A stretch of 64,000 nt of DNA from Hedera helix (Eukaryota > Streptophyta > Magnoliopsida > Apiales > Araliaceae). Position numbers and translations under genes: made by a program. Under the pieces are notes generated by a model. The model searched no databases. It saw only the letters and a list, made by a program, of their open reading frames with translations, and was not told the DNA's origin. Positions 1 to 11,769 of this stretch are shown piece by piece (the first letter of the stretch is position 1; every line of letters begins with the position of its first letter). The stretch is taken from positions 37,506,808 through 37,570,807 of the forward strand of contig OX359275.1 of NCBI GenBank assembly GCA_947179155.2. The letters are read 5' to 3'.

Positions 1-219
1 TATTCTTCTAATAGATTGCTCATTCCGCCGCTATTATTGATCTGAACATTGTTCAAGAATTTAACTGCAGTTTTTGATATACACCTTGTATTCTGTTGTA
101 TTCTATCAAGAACTCACCTGTTGAAGGCTAATGATAATTTTTTTTCTTCATTATCTTAGTCATGATATTTCTTACTGGGCCATTTGAGCTCACCATTTTG
201 TTCCATTATTTTTCAACAG

Positions 220-260
220 GATATGAGAACGTAGCTGGGTCTAGCCGGGGAATGGAGTGA
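220..260 (+). CDS. possible terminal exon of an upstream gene (partial)
   Basis: A pyrimidine-rich stretch ends in a good acceptor (TTTTTCAACAG, AG at 218-219). It is followed by a short open segment ending Y-E-N-V-A-G-S-S-R-G-M-E and a TGA at 258-260. This looks like the last exon of a gene that starts left of the window. No domain is visible in so short a piece, so the product is unknown. It could equally be chance sequence. Confidence 0.3.
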
Positions 261-1421
261 GAGTCCGAGGGATATCTATTATAGTCTTCACGTGTTGTAA
301 AATAGTGTGACAATAATAGTGAAGACTTAGTTGTGTATTATTATACACGGTATTGTTGTACGTTGTGCTTTGTTGTAATAATTTTGTTGTAGTCTTTTGA
401 CGACTCAAGTTTGGGCTGTGTGGGCCTAGATTTGGGGGCGTCACAGCAAGTGTCATTTGCACTCTATATGACGTAGTTTAAGTGTGTGATTTGACAAAAA
501 GAACTATATGAACTGATTAGATTGAGGGACCAAGAAATAGAACACATACTGTATTGCTTCAGCAAACTCTTTTCTAGATTTATTACACATCTCTCAGTTC
601 TTTTTTGTTATTATCATTATGTTTTAAAACATGATAATATTTTCTAGAAACGCACTATGGATTTGCCAATCTATAGTAGTATCTCATTTCCCCTTTCTGA
701 ACCATCTTAAGAGGGTGGCTTTTATTGTGTACATATATGTAACAACCTTACATGTTTATGAAATAAATAATTGGATATCACTGTATGTTTTTTGTACTTT
801 TGTTTCATGAAGTTGTTGAGAAGAATTGATCTATGATCATTGATGTGTAGTTGGAAATTACTTTATGCATGATATGTAAGGCAAAATTTAGGAGAAAATA
901 ACTGCAAATAGAATGTATGATTTGTATATTATGCATTACACATGAAAAAAATGATGATTATATTTGGGACTTTACTTGCTCTTTATATTTTAGAATAGAG
1001 AGTATCAGGGAAGCTCAACTTGGAAAAGGGTTACGTATATATAAATGTGTACACATGTATGTATAGTTAACTAGCTTAGCATGCTTGTATACCTGTATCA
1101 TTCTTTCGACAGAACCATGTTGTCATAGTTCACGATGTGCTGCTTTTGTTATCTCACTACCTGATGCGTGTAATAAGGAATTTCAGAATATAGCTGCATT
1201 GCTTTGTATTTATATAATTTCATTGCGTGGCAACATGGTTTTGTTTAATTCAGTAAGACAACATCAATACAAATGAACTTTTGAAAGATATAATCATATA
1301 AATGTTGAAAATAATACTTTAAATTGTTTATCGTGGTCTCATATCTAGAAAACTTTACAGATAGAGCTGACCTGGTTTGTTCTTTATTGTTTACACATTT
1401 TATAATTTATGTACTTTAGGT
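261..1421. other. non-coding stretch, possible 3' UTR then intergenic
   Basis: AT-rich sequence without a convincing gene. AATAAA-like signals occur near 760. The short open frames here show no domain. The left end of the Harbinger element that follows should lie in or left of this stretch, but I could not find the matching terminal repeat. Confidence 0.4.
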
Positions 1422-2417
1422 ATGGAACAAGACGGTGAAACGCAAAAACAAAAAAAGACTAGAGTGAGTTGGAGGAATGAATCATTAGTGAAAACTTTTT
1501 TAGAAGCATGTATTCGTGAGGTTGTGGAAAATGGTAGGGAAGGTGTAAGCCTTAAGCCACAATCATGGAGAAAGGTAGGAGAAATACTAAAAAATACCTA
1601 CAACATGATTGTGGATCAAAAACAAATGAAGAATCATTATGACTACTTGAGAGGAAAATATAATGCATGGTGCAAACTCAAAAGTAAGACAGGAAATGTG
1701 TATGACCCGTCAACTAATAGGTTCAACCTTTCTGATGAGGAATGGATACAAGAGATAAATGTGTTCTTTTAATTTTTTTACATTTTAAGTGAATTAGTAA
1801 TAGTCCTTAAAAATATGTTATAATATGTTGAACTTACTGTTTGAATACAGGCAAATAAAATGGTAGAAACTTTGAAGACCTCACCTCTAATCTTTTCTGA
1901 TCTTTGTATTGCATTATTTGATGGCACCGCTGCAACGTGACATGATAGTTGGGGTCCTAGTTGTGGAAGGGCTAGGACTAAAGATGCACCTTTGGACTTG
2001 GAGGTTGTTAGTCTTGAGGACATTCCTTTTAGTACCCAAGGTCAAGGGTCTTCTATTCCATCTCCTAATTCATCAACTCCCGGTGCGCAATCTCATGCTT
2101 CCGCCCCTAGCTCTGAGGGAGAAAGGCCAAAGAAAAAAGCTAGGCGTTCATCAAAACAAACCTACAACACTAACCTAGATGAAGAGATGTCAAAGGCCTT
2201 GAAACTCATTGTTGAAAAGAATAGTGGACCTTCCGTGAAAGAATGCAAAGATAAGTTGGAAGAACTTGGCTGGGGAGCGGAAAATTCACTACACAAGATG
2301 GCTCTTGGAATATTTTGTGAGAAACCAAGCTATAGAGAAGCATGGATGATTTTAAAAGAGAATGAAGTTGAAAATTGGGTTATGATAGTTTCACGCAAGT
2401 TAGGATATATTGTTTAG
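1422..2417 (+). pseudogene. Harbinger ORF1: Myb/SANT-like DNA-binding protein, one stop
   Basis: Two exons, 1422-1760 and 1851-2417, join in phase 0 with GT at 1761 and AG at 1849-1850. Exon 1 encodes a Myb/SANT-like domain (tryptophans in RVSWRNESL, SWRKVGEIL and DEEWIQEI) like that of plant 'Myb/SANT-like domain' proteins encoded by PIF/Harbinger elements. In that family this protein helps bring the transposase to the element ends. Exon 2 encodes a Ser/Pro-rich linker, a basic patch (KKKARRSSKQ) and a C-terminal helix-rich part. The spliced frame is open except for one TGA at 1938-1940, which could be a decayed CGA. A single lesion suggests recent decay, or read-through, or that my intron is slightly wrong. 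Confidence 0.65.
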
Positions 2418-2707
2418 TTGTTGGATATTAGTTAATTACAAACTTTGTGAGGCTAGATAACTTGATATTTTTGGATACAAACTTCTCGCCTTTGGGGCTA
2501 ACTAATTTGATATTTTTGGGGCTTATTTGGTAATTATGGATGTGATATTTAGTATTACTAGTTACGGATGTAATATTTGCTACAGATTATTTTGAACTTC
2601 TTATGTTAAATTTATAATAGATCTTTGAGGCTTATTTGGTTTAACCTTTTCTGACCATTCCAATTAATTTTTTCTTTCATCAGTTATTATGGTATTTTAA
2701 AAGTGTT

Positions 2708-4087
2708 ATGTTTAATATAGGTAATATAGATATTGAGGATCAAATTTTATGTTTGATGATTATATATTGGTATTTGAAAAGACGATCTTCAAGGAGAATA
2801 CCGAGGATTATGGTTAATACTTCGGCATTGAGCGGACATGCTTACACATTAGAGTTGTTAAATGGATCAAATACACAGTGTCGAGAATTGATGCGTCTTT
2901 CTCGTGATGCATATGTGCATCTATGTGAACACTTCAAGGAAAAACAATGGGTACACAACAGTAGACACATAACAGTTGAGGAGAAGATGGCAATATTCTT
3001 AACCATTATAAACCATAACGAACGCTTTAGAGTTGTAAAACGCAGATTTCAACATTCTACCCAAACAATACATAGATATTTTCATGAGGTGTTAAATGGA
3101 ATGATTGAGTTTTCAAAAGAAATTATAGTGCCTATATCATTTGATCCAAATCTCGATATTCCGGGGAACCATAAAAATTTACGACAAATATTTTCGGTAA
3201 GTGACATGCAAATTCTTTTCTTTTTTACTTTTATTCCATACAATAAAATACTTTGAGAACTTTAAATTTTTTAATACAGGGTGCAGTAGGTGCATTAGAT
3301 GGTACTCTTGTACATGCAGTTGTTCCTGTTAGTCAACAAACACGTTATAGAGGAAGAGGAAGGGGTGAATGTTATCAAAATGTTTTAGGAATATGTGATT
3401 TTAACATGATATTCACATTTGTTTGGGCCGGATGGGAAGGGACTGCACATGACTCACGAGTGCTAAAAGAAGTTGCATTTGATCCATCTTCTGGTTTTCC
3501 ATTTCCTCCCCCCAGGTATGTATTATAATTTCTTTGACCAATTCCAACTATTATTTATTTTTTTCATAAAATTTCATCATTCAAGTTATTAATAATAATT
3601 ATTAATTTTTTTCTTAATTACAGATAAATATTAGCTTTGTGATGCTGCATACACAAACAGTCGAGGATTTTTATCTCCATATCGCAATACAAGGTATTGG
3701 TTAGCAGATTTTCGACGCAGACGCGCTTTAAATAAAGAAGAAAAATTCAACCATGCCCATGCACAACTCAGAAATGTTATCGAGCGTGCTTATGGTGTGT
3801 TGAAAGCAAGATTCTCAATTTTGAAACGGATGGCTCCTTATCCTTTTACAGTACAAAGGGATATAGTTATCGCTTGCTTTGCAGTCCATAATTTTATAAG
3901 GAAGCATAACATTGAGGATGAATTGTTTGCTCAATATGACCGAGATAACATGTTTGACGATGAAGCGGAGCAAAATGAAGAAAACGAAGAAGATGGACAA
4001 GATGAACCGCAATGGGGTGATCAAGGCATAGAATTTATGGTCAATCTACGTGAACAAATTGCACTTCAACTCCTAACAACTGTTTGA
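2708..4087 (+). pseudogene. Harbinger transposase (HARBI1/ALP1-like DDE nuclease), disrupted
   Basis: Three exon-like segments are seen: 2708-3196, 3280-3515 and about 3624-4087. The first has the N-terminal helix-rich part (SRDAYVHLCEHFKEKQWV). The second has the first catalytic Asp in GALDGTLV and the second in GTAHDSRVL. The third has the catalytic Glu in LRNVIERAYGVLKARF and an acidic tail. The first junction is in phase. The second junction is out of phase by one base, and a TAG falls where the family has Tyr just before L-C-D-A-A-Y. The protein is therefore probably not made. HARBI1-type proteins cut and join DNA at 3-bp TWA targets; some plant relatives (ALP1) are domesticated, but the lesions here argue against that. 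Confidence 0.75.
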
Positions 4088-4410
4088 AATTAATTTAATT
4101 TGTATGGTTGAATTGTTATGCTATGTTGATATTTTCATTGGACATGATATATTTTATTTCATCATATTGTGGTTAAAATATTATAAATATGTATTTAAAA
4201 TACTATTCAGACCTATCTGATTATCAAACAGGTTTTGCTTAAACTGTTTAGAGGGTTAAAATGGTAAAATACTATTATTCAGACATTTTGAAAAAATTAA
4301 TTATCAAACAACGTTTTTCATTCAGACACAATTTTAAACAGAGGCTCTATATTATTCAGATATCTAAACTGTTCAAATCTTAATACTCAATTTTATCAAA
4401 CACCACCTAA

Positions 4411-4880
4411 TTAAACAAAGGTTAAACACTTGGCCCAGATACTTTGTTTATGCTCCGTGTGGGTGTAATTAATTATACAGACACAATAAAGAACGGGCCT
4501 TTATCCTTTTTGAAGATTAAAATATTTCTTCTTTTTTAGAAAAAGGCAAAAATAATTAAAACAAGAGCTCTGCCTGTAGCGAAATAGTTTTGCGAGCCTA
4601 ACCAGAACCTCCCAGAACCCTCTTCATTCCAGTGGGTCCCAAATTCCAACCAACCCTCAAACGGAGACATTCCGATCGCTTCTCTCTTGGTTTTTCCATT
4701 CCCATTTCAAACTTGATTAATTACTTTCATGCCTTTCTTTCCGCTTCTCCGTTGAATCTGTTTGTTCTTCAATTCCAATACGGTCACTTGGGTTTTTTGG
4801 TCTCCCCATGTCCTCAACTGGGTTTCCTTGAGATCCCAACCTATAACTAGTTCTTTGCGGCAAAAGGTCGAACGTCATCG
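4411..4880 (+). promoter_or_regulatory. promoter and 5' UTR region of the starch synthase gene
   Basis: This is the gap between the Harbinger right end and the SS2 start codon. It holds a pyrimidine-rich stretch from about 4620 to 4800 that looks like 5' UTR. No TATA box can be assigned with certainty. The transposon end lies under 500 bases from the SS2 ATG, so the element may contribute to or limit this promoter. Confidence 0.4.
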
Positions 4881-7755
4881 ATGGTTTCTCTTCCATTTCT
4901 GGTTGACATTGCGATGGAAAGTTCTATTCTTTTTCATAGTGGGAACTATCGTCTACCAATGTTACCATTAGCTGCTTCTCGCCCTAGAAAATCTCTTGAT
5001 TTTATCAGTTCAAATGTTTTGACAATTGGGTCTTTCAAAGTTATGGGTGATGATTTATCCAAGTGGAAGATCAAAAGTCTGAAGGCAACGGGAAAGGGCT
5101 CAGGGGAAGTTGAGGATGGTGAAGATTCAGAGGATGCTCTTCAGCCCACAATTGAAAAGAGCAAGAAACTTCTAGCCGTGCAAAGGGACCTACTTGATCA
5201 GGTTCGTCTTTCCATATTTCTTCCTTCAGTGAATCTACTAATAACCTTTTCAGTCTGTTGTAGAGTTCAGTAGGTTTGTTAGTGAAAGCTCCTACAATTA
5301 TTAGTCACATAGAATTTTGATAAATTAAAATCTTTACAGGGTTACTATGTTTTTCTCACCAAGTAGAAAGCATGTTTCTCTACTAGTTTCTTAAGCGTGT
5401 TTATATGTTTATTTCCTTCTTTTTGTAGCAGCCTCTGATCTTAAGCACTCATCCACTTTGGCCACGCCAACTCCTCAAACAGATAAACTCATTATGATTA
5501 AGTAGCACTCTCTGGTCTAAAGAACATTTCTAGTGTACAAATTTGAGTTTAAGGATTTGTTTTGTTCCTACCAATACTTTAATCTCTCCAAATTCCTACT
5601 TTCGGTTTTGGTACTTGTGGCTGTGTGGAGTTCAACAGGTCTGTCTAATTCAATATCCTTATCTAATACTTCTCTTTTCAGCATGTGTTGAAGCAAATGC
5701 ACTTACTCAACTTCATTTTGGATTGCAGATTGCCGAAAGAAGGAAACTGGTTTCATCTATAAATAGTAGCATTATTAATGCAGATGGCGATGGACTTTCT
5801 TTAGAAGAGGGGGATGGATCTTTTTCAAGTATAGATATTGCTTCAAATGATGTTTCCGATACTTATGAACCCTATAATCAGGGTTCTCTATCTAGTAGTA
5901 GTGTTGATACAACAGTAAATGAGTCGCAGGAAGATCTAGCTGTAGCTATCAATGAAGATTTATTCGAAGATGCACAACAACATGAAAAAGGATTGCCCCT
6001 AAATAGCTCTTTGGATTTGGATTCCTCCAAGCAGTTGATAGCCACTGCTTCAAAGGAAGTAGTTTCCGATGAGTTGCCTGCCTTTCTTTCTGCTTCCCCT
6101 TCCACATCTAGTCTAAAGCATGAGAGTTATGAAAACTTGAAAGAATCACGTGTAGAGGAGGCCGATCATGAAGCAAATGCTCCCAAAGATGAAGATGTAA
6201 AGCCCCCTCCGTTGGCTGGGGTTAATGTGATGAATGTTATATTGGTTGCTGCAGAATGTGCCCCTTGGATTAAAACAGGTACTCTCGTTATAAATTAGTA
6301 CTGGCTGCTTATGCACAGATGTCCAAGTGAAGGGGTCTAATAACCTCCATTTGTAAGAAGTAACTAATATTCTAGTGGTAAGTAAGGAACCAATAGGCGT
6401 ATTTTATTTGTTTCTAATATTCTTTCCTTTTCCCTTGAAGAAGACTGGAGAATGAACTGGCTAATAATCAGTGAAAGTAACAAGCTTGGTGTACAGTTTA
6501 TGATTCCCTTGGGGAATATAAGAGAAATTAAGAAGAAATCTTAGAGGAAAGAACATATGTAAAAAGTATGAGAAAGGTTAACTTGAGCTCTCTTTTTCAA
6601 GGTAAAAGTGATCACAATAAAAAGAAATATAAAGAAAATATTGATGTTTATCCATGTTACCATGAAGCTGGGGGTTATAAACTTACAGTCCCTTTTGTGG
6701 CATTGGCAATCTAAATTTATCTTCTATTTACCTTTTGTGTTGCACAATCTTTTGGTTGTTTTCCAAGTTTTATGATTTACACTTATATTTGTTTTGAAGA
6801 AATTGAAATCTTACAATAATATATAAATCGATACATAGAAAAATATTATTATTGCATATTGCAAGCCCTCAAGCCTGTATATATATATATATTTGTGTAT
6901 GTACATTTTTATTATTTTCGGTACAACTATAAGAATAACTTTTGAAGAATTCTCTTAGGTGGGCTTGGAGATGTTGCCGGGGCTTTACCAAAGGCATTAG
7001 CTCGGCGTGGACACAGGGTTATGGTAATTCTGTAATATCTTTATCGTTAGCAACATGGTGATAGGGTAAAGTACCTTTGCATAAAGCAGCTTATGGTCAA
7101 AGGTTAAAATTGGCCCGTAAAAATTTCAACTTACGCAATTAATTAGGCTTGCACTGGACTCTGTGTATGTTTTTATTCGCATCAATTTCAATAGTGTCAA
7201 TGATAATATTCTTATTAAGTTGATCTTTATTCCATTAACGTGTATTTCTGACAATATGATGAAGATGACTTTTGTCAAATTGAAAGACATCTAATTTGAT
7301 TAGGGAAATTATGAAATGAAAAGCATATTAAAACAAAAATATGGACATGATTGACCACATTATTTCTTTAAGATATAAAATTTGGATATGTAGAGGATAC
7401 CATATGATGCACACACACGAATATTATGCTCATATTTATTATGGGTAGTCTCACAATCTTGTTTGATAATACTATTTTTTTTATTTTTTATTTTTGAAAA
7501 TAATATTTGTTTGGCATAAAAGAATTAAAAATAGCCATATCTTAGATTCAGAATTTGTTGATCACTCTGTGATGAGTGTCCAAGTATGAAATATCTGTAG
7601 TTGTCAATTCGATACTTGTCCAATATGGATATGTTGCGATCTTAGAAATCTTCGTACTTCCCGAGTCATGAAAGACTGTCAAGTGACACACCTTACACTG
7701 TTTATAACCTATGAGTTTATCTATTTAATTGAGTTTATCATATTAATTGATTATA

Positions 7756-7819
<64 letters not shown>

Positions 7820-10813
7820 AACTTATAGGTCGTGGCACCTCTCTATGGCAATTATGCTGAACCTCAGAATACAGGGATCAGGAAAATGTACAAGGTAGAT
7901 GGGCAGGTATGCGACCTATTGAAGCACTTAATGTGCCTTATTTTGTACTATTGTATGATTTATTTAACTAAATTTTTATTGTAACTTTGTGACAAAGTTT
8001 GGTTTTTGCAGGATATGGAGGTAACTTACTTCCACGCCTATATTGATGGGGTGGATTTTGTGTTCTTTGAAAGTCCCAAGTTTCGGCATATAGGAGACAA
8101 TATATATGGAGGGAATCGTACGGTAAGATATTTTGAAACTATCTCTAACTATTCTTCATGACAGATAACAGAGTCTGGGCTGGTTGATGATCTAAGACTT
8201 TCTAATCAATTGGCATCACTCATCGTATATACTGTGGTCATTTGCCTTAAACCCCTCTCTGTTTGCCTCCTACTAGAATGTATATCTTTCAACTTTGAAA
8301 ACTTTGATGTATTTAACCTTCACTTTCCTATGAATTTTACCTTCACCACAACTTAATGTTGAAGAAGAGTAATCAATCTCCAATTACACATGTTCTTCCA
8401 GAACACATCTTGAATCTGTTTACTGGAAGTTACATTACCTGATATGTACTAGTTAGATCATAGATCTATATAATATTGAGTATTTGGCTTTTTGCTAATA
8501 TCTGGTCTAGCATGAATAATGTCTTTATTATTATTTTTTCCAAGCTTCTTGATGTAATTTTGTTGCTCACCCTTACAGGATATTTTAAAACGCATGGTTT
8601 TATTCTGCAAAGCAGCAGTTGAGGTATGACTTAAGCTGTGCATGTTACACATATTTTTCCAGGATAGTCATTCAGAGTGCTTTGTTCTTGTTTTATAAGT
8701 TCACGAGTGGTTAATGTCAGACATTAAAGGAGTGCTAAAAAATAGGTATACAGTAAAATGACATGCACAATGAAATTTGATTAGCATTTATTGTTGGATT
8801 TGTGACTAGTCCAGTAATAGCTTAACTACTTAACTGTCTGGTCCACACTTCGCATACACACGAACAATTTATTATTCAATTTCTAATATTACTAAATGCC
8901 ATGTAAAATGGAGAACTGGTGATTTTCAGGTTCCTTGGCTTGTTCCATGTGGTGGGGTCTGCTATGGAGATGGAAATTTAGTTTTCATTGCCAATGATTG
9001 GCATACTGCCTTGTTGCCAGTCTACCTAAAGGCATATTATCGTGACAATGGATTGATGAAGTATACCAGGTCCATCCTTGTGATTCATAACATTGCTCAC
9101 CAGGTTTGTTCCACAATTTTTATTGGCTTGTCATTTTTTATTGTGTCAAATATTGCATAAATCTGTGTTGAACTGCTTGTGGTAAATTTTCTTTGTGCCT
9201 ACTGATTCAGTTTGACTTTTATTTTAACTATTTTCTGTACTGTTTTAATAGGATTTGCTTATATTTGTCTGCGATACCTCACATTTTTATTAATCCCCGC
9301 CCTCATATACTTGTACCTGCTGGACATTCCAACCTATTGAAAATGTTAGGATTTGCTTATATTTGTTTGCAATACCTCGCATTTTTATTAGTCCCTGTTT
9401 TCATATACTTGTACCTGCTGGACATCCCAATCTATTTGAATATTTATCCTTATATAACTGCTTATGCACTGTTGGAGTGCTGTATCTTACTATTTTAATA
9501 ATGCTTACCCTCCAGTTATGTTTTCACCTTAATTGTTGAAAACAAAGCAACGTATAAAATTGCATAAAGTTGAACCTCATTGGTACGAGATCTTCCTTTA
9601 ATTACCCATCTATTTCCAAATCATGTTTAGTTTTCTCTAGATGTCCCCTTAAATAGTTAATTGTTAAGCTTCAAACACAAAGCAACCACCATAAACCTGC
9701 TGTTCTCATTGAAGTTCGGCATACATTGGCTCAATAATCTTTAAAGTTTAAAACATTTACTTCTAGTATTTTGAATTCTCTTTGCTTTTACACTGCATCA
9801 ATCTTGTAATGTTTTTACACTGCATCCATTTTGTAATGCTTTTACACTGCATCCAGGGTCGCGGTCCTGTGGATGACTTTTCCTTTGTGGATCTTCCACC
9901 ACACTACTTGGACCTTTTTAGAATGTATGACCCAGTAGGAGGTGAACACTTCAATATATTTGCAGCTGGTTTAAAGACAGCAGATCGTGTTGTTACAGTA
10001 AGTCATGGATATGCTTGGGAGCTGAAAACACCTGAAGGTGGTTGGGGTCTGCATGGAATAATAAACGAGAACGACTGGAAATTGAAGGGAATTGTGAATG
10101 GAATTGACACAAAAGACTGGAATCCTCAGGTGGATAGTCACCTGACTTCTGATGGTTACACAAACTACTCTCTAGAGACCCTTCAGACTGGCAAGCCACA
10201 ATGCAAGGCAGCATTACAGAAGGAACTTGGTTTGCCCATTCGTAGTGACGTCCCATTGATTTGTTTCATTGGCAGGCTTGACCAACAGAAAGGTGTTGAT
10301 CTGATAGCTGAGGCACTTCCTTGGATGGTAGATCAGGATGTGCAGCTGGTCATGTTGGGCACTGGGAGGGCCGACCTTGAGCAGATGCTCAGGCAAATTG
10401 AGAATCAGCATCATGACAAAATTAGAGGATGGGTAGGCTTCTCTGTAAAGACTGCTCATCGGATAACTGCTGGTGCTGACGTATTGCTGATGCCATCAAG
10501 ATTTGAGCCTTGTGGTCTGAATCAGCTTTATGCGATGTCATACGGGACTATACCAGTTGTGCATGCTGTGGGTGGATTGCGAGATACTGTGCAGCCATTT
10601 AATCCTTACGATGAGTCCGGGGTTGGGTGGACATTTGATAGGGCTGAGGCAGGTCAGCTAATCCATGCATTGGGAAACTGTTTACTGACTTACCGCCAGT
10701 ACAAGAAAAGTTGGGAGGGGATTCAGAGACGTGGAATGATGCAAGACCTCAGTTGGGATAATGCCGCGCAGAATTATGAAGAGGTCCTCATTGCTGCCAA
10801 GCATCAGTGGTGA
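4881..10813 (+). CDS. SS2: starch synthase II, plastidial
   Basis: Eight exons: 4881-5201, 5729-6278, 6959-7023, 7829-7906, 8012-8122, 8579-8623, 8930-9103 and 9857-10813. All junctions are GT-AG and in frame, giving 766 aa, the usual size for SSII. The enzyme is an ADP-glucose:starch glucosyltransferase (GT5) that elongates amylopectin chains in plastids. Residues 1 to about 55 look like a transit peptide. An acidic, Ser-rich, poorly conserved N-terminal arm runs to about residue 270. The catalytic part opens with [12 protein letters not shown] and the ADP-glucose motif [10 protein letters not shown], which spans the exon 2/3 junction (residues 289-298). Further family motifs are [32 protein letters not shown] and, near the C-terminus, [12 protein letters not shown] and GGLRDTV. 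The short internal exons and the large last exon match plant SSII genes, and the arm and motifs fit SSII better than GBSSI or SSIII. No lesion is seen. Confidence 0.96.
7759..7815. repeat. (TA)n microsatellite in SS2 intron 3
   Basis: An uninterrupted TA run of about 57 bases lies 14 bases upstream of the exon 4 acceptor. It is therefore inside the branch-point/acceptor zone, and length changes could affect splicing. It should be highly polymorphic. Confidence 0.95.
9249..9445. repeat. 98-bp tandem duplication in SS2 intron 7
   Basis: Two adjacent diverged copies begin with TAGGATTTGCTTATATTTGT at 9249 and 9347, giving a 98-base period. Each copy also contains TACTTGTACCTGCTGGACAT. Open frames across it are by-products of the duplication, not coding. 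Confidence 0.85.
9787..9856. repeat. 27-bp tandem triplication ending at the SS2 exon 8 acceptor
   Basis: The core CACTGCATC occurs at 9791, 9818 and 9845, exactly 27 bases apart. The last copy ends in CAG, the splice acceptor at 9854-9856. The first two copies have CAA and CAT at the same place, so only the third copy offers AG. Confidence 0.85.
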
Positions 10814-11769
10814 GTTTTGGTAGAGCAGAATCCGGTATGTTACGTAACCATATTCATCTGCTGATTCTATATGGATTCATCTATACTATACTGAAGAAAT
10901 TCTGCCGATGCAAGTAATTTCTAGAAAAGGAACTGCAGGATTCTACTGGTTATCAAATATTGTGTATTGTTTCCTTTTTCTGCAATGGTAGGAACAGTAA
11001 ACATAAACCCTTCGTTCCTTGCCGCATTTCATTTCAACCATCTGTATATTTGATCTTGTACAATAACCAAATTAGTCAACCCAAAACGCAATTTCCTGAA
11101 TTTGTTTGTTTGGCAGCCGACTCCATGGTTTAGACATGATTGGAGGATGTAACGTGTACGTTGTCAGTTGGTCAAGTGATTGCTAAAATTCAGTTTCGTT
11201 CCAAGACTATACAATCGTTTAGGTGTTACGTTGTTTCAAGTCGATGAGAATCCATGGCCATTTCCATATTTTCCCAGTTTGACTTGCTTATGCACCTCAC
11301 CAATGTTCCAAAGAGGTTGAAAAAGTTTTACCAACGGCTCGAGAAATAATATTTTTGTTTGGTGACAGAAAAATTATTAGATGTTCTTGGTGTTGTATTA
11401 TTTATGTGTTGTTATTTTAGTATTTAAAGTGAATTTTTTTATTTTAAATGTTGAAATGATACATATGAATGTTGTGAGGTATTATGTGACAGGTGATGTT
11501 TCAAGATTACTGAGTAATTATTCTTGGTAACAGCGTATAAACATGTGTGTGCATGTAATCTTCACACGTAAATATCACTCGCTACAAACAGCTCGCACAA
11601 AAACTCAGTGAAGAGTATGCATGCATATACCCATTACAAGAAATTCCCTCCTTTCCATAAAACTCCTTTGTGTTTACAAAAGATTTTCTTTTGCAAAATT
11701 TGTAATTTTAAGGGTATGTGTATATATATTCTATATTATATTTAAATATAAAAATTGTTTAATTTTGTA
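10814..11769. other. SS2 3' UTR and intergenic DNA
   Basis: The stretch begins with the likely SS2 3' UTR. GTATGT at about 10833 and a TTTGGCAG acceptor-like site near 11110-11118 could bound a 3' UTR intron, but this is not certain. The rest is AT-rich and shows no gene. Confidence 0.4.

Larger units (their letters stand above)
1422..4407 (+). mobile_element. decayed PIF/Harbinger DNA transposon
   Basis: The element carries the two genes typical of this superfamily in the same orientation: a Myb/SANT-like DNA-binding protein and a HARBI1-type DDE nuclease. A candidate right terminus reads TTTTATCAAACACCACC and is followed by TAA at 4408-4410. TAA is a known PIF/Harbinger target-site triplet. 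Just inside it, the motifs CAGA and TATCAAAC recur (about 4208-4400), as is usual for subterminal repeats. The left terminus was not found, so the start given is simply the first coding base. Both genes carry lesions, so this copy is probably not autonomous. Confidence 0.7.

Noticed and set aside
7668..7898. 76-codon open frame with a Tyr-Ile repeat
   Set aside because: Created by the (TA)n microsatellite in SS2 intron 3.
9193..9498. 101-codon open frame in SS2 intron 7
   Set aside because: Created by the 98-bp tandem duplication; hydrophobic low-complexity, no family resemblance.
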